The position numbers and the translations under genes were made by a program. From positions 69,310-133,309 of the forward strand of contig DF239235.1 in the NCBI GenBank assembly GCA_000507305.1: 64,000 nucleotides of DNA, read 5' to 3'. This DNA comes from Breviolum minutum Mf 1.05b.01 (Eukaryota > Sar > Dinophyceae > Suessiales > Symbiodiniaceae). Every line of letters starts with the position of its first letter. Position 1 is the stretch's first letter. Under the pieces are notes generated by a model that was not told the DNA's origin, searched no databases, and worked only from the letters and a program-made list of their open reading frames with translations. This document shows positions 11,683 through 22,175 of the stretch, piece after piece.

Positions 11683-11853
11683 GTGCATGTCAGCAAAACG
11701 TTTTTGTACGCTTGGGCTGGAACGCAAGCTGAAACAACCACGCTGTCCCATGTGGCCGCCACATTGAAAGCCCGAAAAACACATGGGGATGCGCTTGAGA
11801 AATGTCAGTCGGCCCAGCCGTACGGGCGTAGAGAGTTCCAAATGAGATATTAA
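11683..11853 (+). CDS. Candidate terminal exon, unassigned
   Basis: The acceptor TTCTAG is followed by a 56-codon frame that ends at TAA 11851-11853. It reads VSKTFLYAWAGTQAETTTLS, then HVAATLKARKTHGDALEKCQ, then a short basic tail. GC content is above the flanks. A minus-strand frame also runs through here but is less protein-like. No family recognised. Confidence 0.4.
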   Translation: MHVSKTFLYAWAGTQAETTTLSHVAATLKARKTHGDALEKCQSAQPYGRREFQMRY

Positions 11854-12420
11854 AGTTTCATCTCAACCTAATATATTCTTGTTCTGATGCATGTTTTCAT
11901 TTGTGGATCAGGTGCAGACAAGTGGACTGACTAGTTGGGATGTCATAGGTTGCTTAGCATAAAGATCTGTTCCTTTAAAGACTAAGGCATGGAGTGCATC
12001 TTCAAGATAGATTCCTATCCCACCATTTGAACACAGAGACTTTGACAAGACCTTGTGGCAAAAAAAAACTGTAAAACGAAAGAAATGATCCAAAACATGG
12101 TTTCAATGAATAGTTGAATAGATTACATTCCGGTAAACTAAAATAGCAATGAACAATGTACCCTTTGAAAATGTATTTCCTAAGAAAATAAGGGTTATTG
12201 CCTTGCTATATTAGTGTACCAGAGGGTAACATATTTATTGGGATGGTCAAGTCGTTTTTGGTCCATGCTGCTTCCCATGGCATATCTCCACTCAGCATTC
12301 CCTTGGCATTGACGACGTACAAAAATCTCAGGTGGCCCGCAGTTTCCACCAATTTTGGAACTGGGCACCTAGTTCCTTGGTGTTTTGCACCCTTTGGAGT
12401 GGGACAGTTTAGGCCGAAAC

Positions 12421-12486
12421 CCTAAAAGGAACCGATAGTCTCCCAACCATCCATTTTCAGGTGCTACGTTAGTGTCAGGGAGGGTA
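12421..12486. mobile_element. Short MITE-like copy (CCCTCCCTGAAACTAACA family), degraded
   Basis: CCCTAAAAGGAACC at the left and GCTACGTTAGTGTCAGGGAG at the right correspond to the termini of the intact copy at 50415-50516. The left arm is truncated. Confidence 0.4.
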
Positions 12487-12624
12487 CTTGTTTAATTGGA
12501 AGTGATTGGAAGAATTGTAGATTTACACAGTTGGATTGGAACTTGACTCTTCCGATGTTTGATTTGTCGTTTTTTTTTGATTGGATTGGGAAGATGGTGA
12601 CACTTCAAAAGAGTTGTTTTCCAG

Positions 12625-12719
12625 TTTCCAGAGTTGAAGAACAATACCTTGACATTTTGAATCGTTTTGGCAGAGGGCGAGGCAATAAACATCACTTCAA
12701 AGAAGTCTTGTCTAACTAG
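12625..12719 (+). CDS. Candidate terminal exon, unassigned
   Basis: After TTTTCCAG the frame reads SRVEEQYLDILNRFGRGRGN and KHHFKEVLSN, then TAG at 12717-12719. It is charged and protein-like with an RGRG element, but no family is recognised. Confidence 0.35.
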
Positions 12720-12913
12720 TTGCTCCTATGGCCAGGCAGATGTCAGGATTCCCAATATAGAAATGAAATAAATTTAGTCCCAAGATACAACATGACATGA
12801 TTCAACGTTTGTTTTTCTTACTTACACTGTCCCACCAAGACTTATGTAAAAACAGGGGTCATGATATTACCCATTTGGGGATTTCCATGGATTTCCATTG
12901 TTATAATGCATTG

Positions 12914-13037
12914 TTTGGCATTGGGTTGGTAATATGCTTGATGGAAGAAATCCTGCACCAGTTGATATGGTAAATATCCCCATTCTTTACAGGGTTTTAG
13001 CACCATCCCAAGTGGTTGTTTGGGATTTCTGAACCAA
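12914..13037. mobile_element. Degraded MITE copy (TACTGTTGATGG family)
   Basis: GATGGAAGAAATCCTGCACC, then AGTTGATATGGTAAATATCC, then TTTACAGGGTTTTA and GGGATTTCTGAACC with a degenerate right end AACAGTATA. The same order of words occurs in the copies at 53648 and 62605. Confidence 0.55.
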
Positions 13038-13592
13038 AAACAGTATAATGACACCTGAAAAATGGTTCCATTTCACCAAGGGGAAAAAAACCATCATGGG
13101 AATTGAAGCCACCGCAAGGTGACTCTGCCACTTTACCACAGGTGCGGCTGAAAGAAAGGATGAAAGGATGTGTTGAATTTGGATGTTGTATGAGTCAATG
13201 AGAGATATGTTGCTTTTTGTTGGAGGATGATTCAATAGAACAAGACTTTTTTTGGAAGAAATTCCAAGAACTTTGGGTGGTGGTTTCAAAGATTTTGTGT
13301 GATTTTTGCTTAAATTCTTGGGTGAAATGATCCAATTCAACAATTCGACCAATCTTATTGAAGGGGCTGACACCACGTATGAATTGTTTGGTAGAACAAC
13401 AAGTTGAAAAACATGGGGGGCTAACGTTGCATGGAAAGAAACAAGAATTTGCATGATATACTCCATGTTGTCTCAAAGTTGTGGAATTTTTTGAATGTAC
13501 GTGAAGTGGATGTAAAACCCACCCCAAATCGGCCCCGTGGTTTTTTTAGGCAGTTTCCATCAAACAAAGGTGGCCATTTGCTCTTCACAAAG

Positions 13593-13670
13593 GTGGCCAG
13601 AAACATCAGGCTGGGATGGAAGCTTCCCACAGAAGTGAAATTTGTGGAAGGGAAATCGGGTGCAACTTAA
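13593..13670 (+). CDS. Candidate terminal exon, unassigned
   Basis: After ACAAAG the frame reads VARNIRLGWKLPTEVKFVEG and KSGAT, then TAA at 13668-13670. It alternates hydrophobic and charged residues like a beta-rich C-terminus. No family recognised. Confidence 0.35.
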   Translation: MARNIRLGWKLPTEVKFVEGKSGAT

Positions 13671-14894
13671 TGAAGATGATGGTAATGTATAGAATTATCC
13701 AATCTGAAAGATTAGATAGAATGTGTCAATATGACTACAATAGATACGGATTCTCATTCTATTTTTACATTCAAAAATAGACAGTCAGGGAGAACAATAT
13801 AAGGATACTTGGAAATGGTTCGATGTGATTATAGGTTGGTACGGTACAAGTGCTTCTTTCTGTGATCAGCAGTTTGTTGGCTACCATGTTTGCTTAGCGG
13901 ATCTGCCAGACTGTCCCAAATGAATTGGCCAAACTGCTACGACACATCATTGATTGGGTTTCTTGAAATGTTTGCATTGCAAGGGAAAGACTTTACTTGC
14001 AATGCCTTCCTGACCCAATCAAACAAAAAATTGAAGCTTTTGGTCTTCAACCAGCAGGCAAAGTAGTACCAATGCCTGCTTGCAAATGCCAAAAGATAGC
14101 ACGGACCAACACGGGATCACGACGGCTGCGAAATCGCCAAGGGTATTCGTGACCCTTGATTTGTGGATGAATCTCCAACGGTACGGAATTTCCGCACCTA
14201 GACAAGTGACTCACAAAACCTACTATTCGATTGAAAACAACTTAAGCAACAAGTACTTGGCCATTGCCAAGTGAAAATTACAAGGAAACTACTTTTTGTA
14301 TTGCGATGTGGAAAGATGTGGAACGATGTTTGGGCTTACACAGCTGTGTAATTGTCCAACTGGCAGAGATTGAGTGTTAGTTTGCTTCCACCACGATGCT
14401 TGCGGCCTCCCTTTTTTTTGTTTGACTGTTGGGAAGAAGTTCTCCGGTTTCGGTCAACATGTCGTGTTGATGATGTCGTTGAGTGTCGATGATGATTGGA
14501 AGTTCTTTTCGGATTTCACTGGTGGTGATGCATTTTGTGCAGGTTTAATCAGGTCACGCTTGAAATCTGCTCTGAGAGTCCCTATTGAAAGGCCCTAGTT
14601 ATTGTAGATACCATCGACTGTCGATACATCCCAATTCGTATCACGTATCTTGGGGCCTGCCTAAACCCTGCTTCACAGTGGGAAAAGAATCATCAATACT
14701 TTAGTAGGGGCCATTAACCTTCATGATTTTTGCAATGCTTTTGGTAGGATCCGGCATGTATCCAGTATCCATCTAATTCTTACGTAGAGATACATAATTG
14801 GAACCTGTCTTTTTTTTAATTTCTGGATATGCAAGATTCATTAAACCATTTGTTGAATTAATGGAAGAAATATTTTTTCGGGTGGGCTCGCCAG
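13671..14894. other. No confident gene
   Basis: One plus frame at 14080-14274 includes KSPRVFVTLDLWMNLQRYGI and could hold an exon; it is not assignable. The rest is AT-rich. Confidence 0.35.
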
Positions 14895-14970
14895 GTGGTT
14901 GCGAGGCCAGCACAACGAGCACAAGAGGCGCAGAGATCTCGATGAGAAGCAAGAATGGAAGAAATCAGAA
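14895..14970 (+). CDS. Candidate exon, charged helix
   Basis: After CGCCAG an open frame encodes WLRGQHNEHKRRRDLDEKQE followed by WKKSEV, a strongly charged probable helix. Possible GT donors follow (GTGGGC or GTAAAA). GC content is high over exactly this interval. It may belong to the same gene as the exons at 15345 and 15677. Confidence 0.4.
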
Positions 14971-15344
14971 GTGGGCAACGTAAAAAGTGACATAAAAGTG
15001 ACATTTTATCATTCTTTCCATATTTTTTTCCTGTTTTTTACTTTTCTGAGAAGGTATTTGAACCCCATTTTTCTTTAAACAACTTTTCTGTTGTTTTTTT
15101 CTCTTATTTTTCTTCTCACTTTTTTTTGTTTTATGGTGTTTGAAGGGCAAAAGAGCTTAGAACGGAAGGCTGAGAGCTGCACAGGTTCCGTAATTTCTAA
15201 AGCTGTAGCAGGAAGGGACACGGTGCAGTTCAAGTCTTATCTCCAAAAAATCCGGGATGATGCTACTCTTAGCTCTTTGAAACCCAAACAAAATGGTTCT
15301 CTTTAAACAAATTCGAGTTGGAAGCGATCGAAGTTTTTTTATGG

Positions 15345-15722
15345 GGGGGGAACACGACCCCAACGAGGGGGAAGATAGAAATCCACCCTTGACAGATGTG
15401 AGTTCTCAGGATGGAGGTTCATGGCAGGAAGCACTCAGCTTGTTGGAGCAGGCCAGGTAAAATCTTCAAGTTGCAGAAAGTAGACTGCAGAGATGATCGT
15501 TTTTGATCCTCCAAAACCAGTGGAGAGAGAGATGAAACAGTATAATTGGGAAACACATAAAATGGGGAAAACATGATGGTGCACATAAAAAATATCAAGT
15601 TTTCCACCACTTTTCTTTTTGACAAAAAAGAAGCCAGTTTGGAACTTTGGAAGTTGCCTTCACAGGCACGGCGCAGGCGCAGTGCCACCATCGAGGCGGG
15701 AACCCCCAATGGCATTTGGATG
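15345..15722 (+). CDS. Two in-phase exons, PPR-like SWQEALSLLEQA segment
   Basis: The first exon (about 15345-15460) encodes an acidic stretch, DPNEGEDRNPPLTDVSSQDG, then GSWQEALSLLEQA, and ends at CCAG before a GTAAAA donor. The second (15677-15722) starts after CACAG. The codon restored across the join gives LLEQARHGAGAVPPSRREPP. SWQEALSLL resembles the second half of dinoflagellate PPR repeats, but one half-repeat is not enough to name the gene. An open frame at 15130-15305 (SLERKAESCTGSVISKAVAG) may be another exon. Confidence 0.4.
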
Positions 15723-15725
15723 GTG

Positions 15726-15815
15726 ATTTCACCTTGAAAATTGGGGAAGATGAAGCCATATTTTGACGAGCATACTTTTCAAGGGGGTTGAAAGCACCAC
15801 CTAGTGACCCAGCAG
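15726..15815. repeat. Dispersed repeat copy (GATTTCA...TTTTCAAAGGGGTT family)
   Basis: GGGGAAGATGAAGCC-ATATTTTGACGAGCATA-CTTTTCAAGGGGGTTG corresponds to the repeats at 55558-55672 and 63302-63402. The copies share the order of words: TTTCA, GGGAAGAT, TTTGACG, GCATATTTTTCAAAGGGGTTG. Confidence 0.5.
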
Positions 15816-15858
15816 CCTTTTGACCTGTTGCAATATATTATTCAATAAGTATTATTCA

Positions 15859-15896
15859 ATATACTTGTATAGTGATTAAATGATAGATAGAAAAGT
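15859..15896 (+). repeat. Left terminal inverted repeat
   Basis: Pairs with 25279-25316 at 35 of 38 positions. The inner part GATAGATAGAAAAGT also recurs within the array in the same orientation (ATAGATAGAAAAGTTTT), tying the termini to the internal unit. Confidence 0.7.
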
Positions 15897-15951
15897 AAAA
15901 AGTTCCAAATTGAACGTTCATTTTGGAGAATTTCAGGGTTATGGCCAAACA

Positions 15952-17156
15952 TTTCTATCTATGATATTTTATGCATATTTTGCAGGAATTCTAACATTTT
16001 TACAAAAAATAACAGGAAAAAATGTCCAAGTAATACATATTAGGTTGGCACAAATATACATAGAAAAATTTAAACCAAAAGAAACAATTGGACCATCTGT
16101 AAATTGTTGTACCTCTAGTTGTTAAAGTCGTGGTGTCTTCATCTTTTTGTGGCCATTCGTATGGGGGGAGCTTTTCTGAGAGTCCTTGCCTTTGCGACGT
16201 CTAGCGCATAGTTCACAAGGGTGTGATTCAATTCTTTTACTAAAAGATGTTCATTTTCAGGATTTCTGGGCACACTTTTGACCTGGGCCCTAAAATTCGG
16301 AATTTTGAAGACGTTTAATTCGATTGATTTACTTCAGCATGTTCATTTTGACAATTTTGGGCCCAGACTCTTTGAAGGAGCTAGTGAAAACCATGGATAC
16401 AGAAAACTAAATGTTCATTTGAAACCTTAGAAATGGCGCAGCTCCCTTCCAACCCAGAATAATGGTTATATAGGACATGTTCATGGGTTTGGAACCTATG
16501 AGTACAATCATATTTTGACAAAGCAGTTTCCAAGGTTTCAAAAGGTACAGCTTACTTTTGAATACTGTCCAGCCTTGGGAGGTCTTTGTAGCCCGTTCCA
16601 ACTTTTCTATCTATGATATTTTATGCATATTTGGCAGTAATTCTAACTATTTTTAACAAAAAAACAGGAAAAAACAGTCCAAGTAATACATATTAGGTTG
16701 GCACAAATATACATAGAAAAGTTTAAACCAAAAGAAGCAATTGGACCATGTGTAAAGTGTTGTACCTCTAGTTGTTAAAGTTGTGGTGTCTTCATGTTTT
16801 TGTGGCCATTCCTATCGGCGGAGCTTTTCTGAGAGCCCTTGCCTTGACAACGTCTAGCGCATAGTTCACAAGGGTGTGATTCAATTCTTTTGCTAAAAGA
16901 TGTTCATTTTCAGGATTTCTGGGCACACTTTTGGCCTGGGCCCCAAACTTGGGATTTTTAAGGAGATCATATTTAATTCGATTGTTTTACTTAAACATGT
17001 TCATTTTGACAATTTCGGGCCCAAATTCGAAAGAGCTATAGTGAAAATCACAGCTACAGAAAAACTAAATGTTCATTTCAAACCTTGAAAATGGAGAAGC
17101 TTCCTTCCAACCCAGAAGGATGGTTACACGATTACATACGACATGTTCATGGGTTT
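15952..17156 (+). repeat. Two tandem diverged copies of a ~0.65-kb unit
   Basis: 15952-16490 and 16604-17156 start with TTTCTATCTATGATATTTTA and end with GACATGTTCATGGGTTT, offset by 652 bp at the left and 666 bp at the right. They share whole sentences such as CACAAGGGTGTGATTCAATT and TTAGGTTGGCACAAATATAC. The motif AAACCTT-GAAATGG-GAAGCTCCCTT near their ends recurs once near 25006. Confidence 0.8.
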
Positions 17157-18914
17157 TTCCAATATTCATTTTCTATGCTTTTGATAGTCTACCTTTTCCT
17201 TTGATTTTGATGCCTTTTTCTTGTTTGAATACTATATTTCTGTGATTTTATGATTTGGATATGATTTTGTAGCTATAGGAGAGGATGCGAAGCGTTGCTT
17301 GTCGGTTGGTCCTGGTGGCGAACGGCAATGATAAGTCTGTCTGGCACAGACTTTCCAAGGAAAAAAACAGCTTTCTTGGCTTTAGAAAAGCAACCACCAA
17401 CACCAAGATCATTAAAACCTTAAAAGATAAACGCAGCCACAAACACCAAGATCTTGGCAAAAACTGGATATAACATGCGTTCAGTACTGTTTAAGTAGAA
17501 TTATAATTCAAAAAACAGCGACCAACACCAAGATCATTAAAACCCTAAAAGAAAAACACAGCCACGAACACCAGGATCCTGGCAAAGGCTGGAAAAAACA
17601 TTTTTTCAATACTTGTTTAATTAGACGTTTGAAGCTCAGTAGTCCAATACAGACAGCAATATAAGCAATACTAAACCAATACTTTTCCAAGACTAATCCA
17701 CCAGAAAAAACCATAGACAATACTAAGCATCGTACGGTTCTGGAAAACATAGAAGGAAAACATCCAAATAATACATACTATGCAGGAAGGAATATACATA
17801 GAAAAGTTTTAACCCAAAGACACAATCAACTGAACCAACCATTTGTCAAGATCCTGCCAAAAGCTGAACAAAAGATGTTTTCAGTACTTTTTAAATATTT
17901 TTCTTTAGAAAAGCAACCACCAACACCAAGATCATTAAAACCTTAAAAGATAAACGCAGCCGCAAACACCAAGATCTTGGCAAAAGCTGGAAATAACATG
18001 CGTTCAGTATTTTTTAAGGAGAATTAAAATTCAGAAAACAGCGACCAACACCAAGATCATTAAAACCCTAAAAGAAAAACACAGCCACGAACACCAAGAT
18101 CCTGGCAAAAGCTGGAAAAAAACATTTTTCAATACTTTATCAATTAGACGTTTGAAAAGAAAAATGCGGCCACCAGTACTAGTTCAGTAGTCCAATACAG
18201 ACAGCAGTATAAACAATACTAAGCCAATACTTTTCCAATACTAATCCAGCAGAAAAAGCCATAGACAATACTAAGAATCGTACGGTTCTGGAAAACATAG
18301 AAGGAAAACATCCAAAAAATACATACTATGCAGAAAGGAATATAGATAGAAAAGTTTTAACCCAAAGACACAATCAACTGAACCAACCATTTGTCAAGAT
18401 CCTGCCACAAGCTGGAAAAAAACATTCAGTACTTTTGAAGTAGAAATTGAATAGAAAAGCAACCGCCAACACCAAGAGCCCGCCACAAGCTTGAAAAATC
18501 AATTTGCCAATTTTATTTTGATTAGATCCTTAAAAGAAAAACAGCTACCAACACCAAGATCCCGCCACAAGCTGGAAAAATCAAGTTGTCAATTTTCTTC
18601 TAATTAAAACCTTAAAAGAAAAACGCCGCCACAAACACCAAGATCCTGGCAAAAGCTGGAAAATAACATATTTCAATACTTTTTCAATTAGACGTTTGAA
18701 AAGAAAAAGGCGGCCACCAGTACTAGGTCAATAGTCCGATACAAACATCAATATAAACAATACTAAACCAAGACTTTTCCAATACTAATCCACCAGAACA
18801 AAACCATAGACAGTTCTAAGAATTGTACGGTTCTAGAAAAATAAAAAGGGAAACATCCAAAGAATACAAATTATGCAGGGAGGAATATAGATAGAAAAGT
18901 TTTAACCCAAAGAC

Positions 18915-18927
18915 ACAACTTAGTCAG

Positions 18928-18960
<33 letters not shown>

Positions 18961-19152
18961 CAACTAACTAACTAACTAACTAAATAACTAACTTGTCAGC
19001 TAACTAACTAACTACCTCACTCACTCACTAACCAACTAATTTGCCAGCTAACTAACCAACTAACTCAATAATTAACTAAGAACCAAACTAACTAACTAAC
19101 TAACTAGCTAACTAACTAACTAACTAACTCACTCACTCATTAGCCAGCTAAC

Positions 19153-19202
<50 letters not shown>

Positions 19203-19310
19203 GAAAACAAACTAACTAACCAACTAACTAACAAACTAACTAACAAACTAACTAACAAACTAACTCATTAGCCAGCTAACTAACTACTAGCCAGTTAGTC
19301 AATTAATCAG
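18915..19310. repeat. CTAA microsatellite block 1
   Basis: Imperfect (CTAA)n broken by CATTAGCCAGC and CTCACTCACT variants. It enters directly from the repeat unit at CACAACTTAGTCAGC. It leaves through the 185-bp segment 19290-19475 that also follows block 3. Confidence 0.9.
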
Positions 19311-19969
19311 GTAGACAGTTCGGCAGTTAGTCAGTCACACCGTTGGACAGATCGATCCATCAGTGTTTTTGCTTTGTCATCCGTGATTCACAACAACCAA
19401 TCCCTCCTATACGTTTCCTATTCTTGAAACTTCCGCCACCGCCTCGTGCGGTACTACTGGTACATATTTTGCAGGAAAGAATATAAATAGAAAAGTTTTA
19501 ACCCAAAGACACAACTGAACCAACCATTTGTCAAGATCCTGCCGAAAGCTGGAAAAACATGTTTGCAGGACTTTTTAAGTAGAATTTTTGATAGACAAAA
19601 ACCGCCAACACCAAGATCCCGCCACAGTCTGGAAGAATTAATTCGCCAATATTCTGTTGATTGAAACCTTACAAGAAAAACGCAGCCACAAACACCAAGA
19701 TCCTGGCAAAAGCTGGAAAAACAATTGTTCAATATTTCTTTTTATTGGACGTTTGACAAGAGAAATGCGGCCAGTACTAGTTCAGTAGTCCAATAGAAGC
19801 AGCAATATAAACAATACTAACCAATACTTTTCCAACACTAATCCAGCAGAAAAAACCATAGACAATACTAAGAATTGTACGGTGCTAGAAAAATAAAAAA
19901 GGGAGACATCCAAAGAATACATATTATGCAGGAAGGAATATAGATAGAAAAGTTTTAACCCAAAGACAC

Positions 19970-20134
19970 AACTTAGTCAGCAAACTAACTGACTAACTCA
20001 CTCATTCACGCACTCACTAAGTAACTAACTAACAAACAAACAAACTAACTAACTAACTGACTAACTGACTAACTAACTATTTTGTCAGCTAACTAACTCT
20101 GTAACTCACTCACTAACTGACAAAGAATCAAACG

Positions 20135-20167
<33 letters not shown>

Positions 20168-20470
20168 CCTAACTATTTAACTAAACTAAACTAAACTAAA
20201 CTAAACTAAACTAAACTAAACTAACTAAATAACGAACTAACTAACGAACTAACTAACTAATTATCGAACTAACCAAGTAACTAACTAACTAACTAACTAA
20301 TTATCGAACTAACCAAGTAACTAACTAACTAACTAACTAGCTAACTAACTAGCTAACTAACTAACTCATCAGCCAGCTAACTAACTAACAACCTAACTCA
20401 TTAGCCAGCTAACTAACTAACTAACTAACTAACTAGCTAGCTAGCTAACTAACTACCTAACTCATTAGCC
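19970..20470. repeat. CTAA microsatellite block 2
   Basis: The same CTAA core with an internal CTAAA run (20175-20220). The entry point ACAACTTAGTCAGC matches block 1, but it exits straight into AAGATCCTGGCAAAAGCTGG of the 470-bp unit, without the 185-bp junction segment of the other two blocks. Confidence 0.9.
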
Positions 20471-21696
20471 AAGATCCTGGCAAAAGCTGGCAAAACAATT
20501 TTGCAATACTTTTTCAAATTGGACGTTTGAAAAGAAAAAAGCGGCCACCAGTACTAGTTCAGTAGTCCAATACAGACAGCAATATAAACAATACTAAACC
20601 AATACTTTTCCAATACTAATCCACCAGAAAAAACCATAGACAATACTAAGAATTGTATGGTTTTAGAAAAAAAGGGAAACATCCAAATATATCCAAATAA
20701 TTCATATCATGCAGGAAGGAATATAGATAGAAAAGTTTTAACCCAAAGACACAACTGAACCAGCCATTTGTCAAGATCCTGCCAAAAGCTGGGAAAAAAC
20801 ATGTTCTCAGTACTCTTTAAATAAAATGTTTTGTAGAAAAAAACAGCCACCAACACCAAGATCCCGCCACAAGCTGGAAAAATCAATTTTCAATACTTTT
20901 TTAATTAAACCCGTAAAACTAAACCCGTAAAAGAAAAACGCAGCCACAAACACCAAGATCATGGCAAAAGCTGGAAAAAACATTCTTTCAATACTTTTTG
21001 AATTAGACGTTTGAAAAGAAAAAAGCCGCCACCAGTACTAGTTCAGTAGTCCAATACAGACAGCAATATAAGCAATACTAAACCAATACTTTTCTAAGAC
21101 TAATCCACCAGAAAAAACCAAAGACAATACTAAGCATCGTACGGTTCTGGAAAACATAGAAGGAAAACATCCAAATAATACATTTTATGCAGGAAGGAAT
21201 ATAGATAGAAAAGTTTTAACCCAAAGACACAACTGAACCAACTATTTGTCAAGATCCTGCCAAAAGCTGGTAAAAACATGTTATCAGTACCTTTTAAGGT
21301 AGCATTTTAATTTTAATAGACTAAAAAGCCACCAACACCAAGATCCCGCCACAGGCTGGAAAAATCAAGTTGTCAATATTATGTTATGTTATTCAAAACC
21401 TCAAAAGAAAAACGCAGCCACAAACACCAAGATCCTGGCAAAAGCTGGAAAAAACAATTTTCAATACTTTTTTAATTAGACGTTTGAAAAGAGAAAAGCG
21501 GCCACCAATACTCGTTCAGTAGTCCAGTACAAACATCAATTTAAACGATACTAAACCAATACTTTCCTATACTAATCCACCAGAAAAAACCATAGACAAT
21601 ACAAAGAGTTGTACGGTTCAAAAAAAAGGAAACATCCAAATAATACATATTATGCAGGAAGGAATATAGATAGAAAAGTTTTGACCCAAAGACACA

Positions 21697-21867
21697 ACTT
21701 AGTCAGCTAACTAACTAACTAACTAACTAGCTAACTACCTAACTAACTAGCTAACTAACTAACTAACTAACTCACTAACTAACTCACTAACTAACTAACT
21801 AACTAACTCACTCATTAGCCAGCTAACAAACTAACTAACTAACTAACTCACTCATTAGCCAGCTAAC

Positions 21868-21901
<34 letters not shown>

Positions 21902-22009
21902 GAAAACAAACTAAATAACTAACTAACTCATTGGCCAGCTAACTAACTAACTAACTAACTCACTCATTAGCCAGCTAACAAACTAACTACCTAACTACCT
22001 AACTACCTG

Positions 22010-22058
<49 letters not shown>

Positions 22059-22175
22059 ACTAACTAACTAACTAACTAGCTAGCTAACTAACTAACTAAC
22101 TAACTAACGAACGAACTAACTAACTAACTAACTAACTACTAGCCAGTTGGTCAGTTAATCAGTTAGACAGTTCGG
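21697..22175. repeat. CTAA microsatellite block 3
   Basis: Same entry and exit junctions as block 1. The exit segment 22135-22320 shares CAGTTCGGCAGTTAGTCAG and CACCGCCTCGTGCGGTACTA with 19290-19475, so blocks 1 and 3 are duplicates of a larger segment. Confidence 0.9.

Noticed and set aside
18915..22175. Telomeric or subtelomeric DNA
   Set aside because: The core is CTAA, not a TTTAGGG-type telomere repeat; it is internal to a longer satellite and flanked by genes on both sides.
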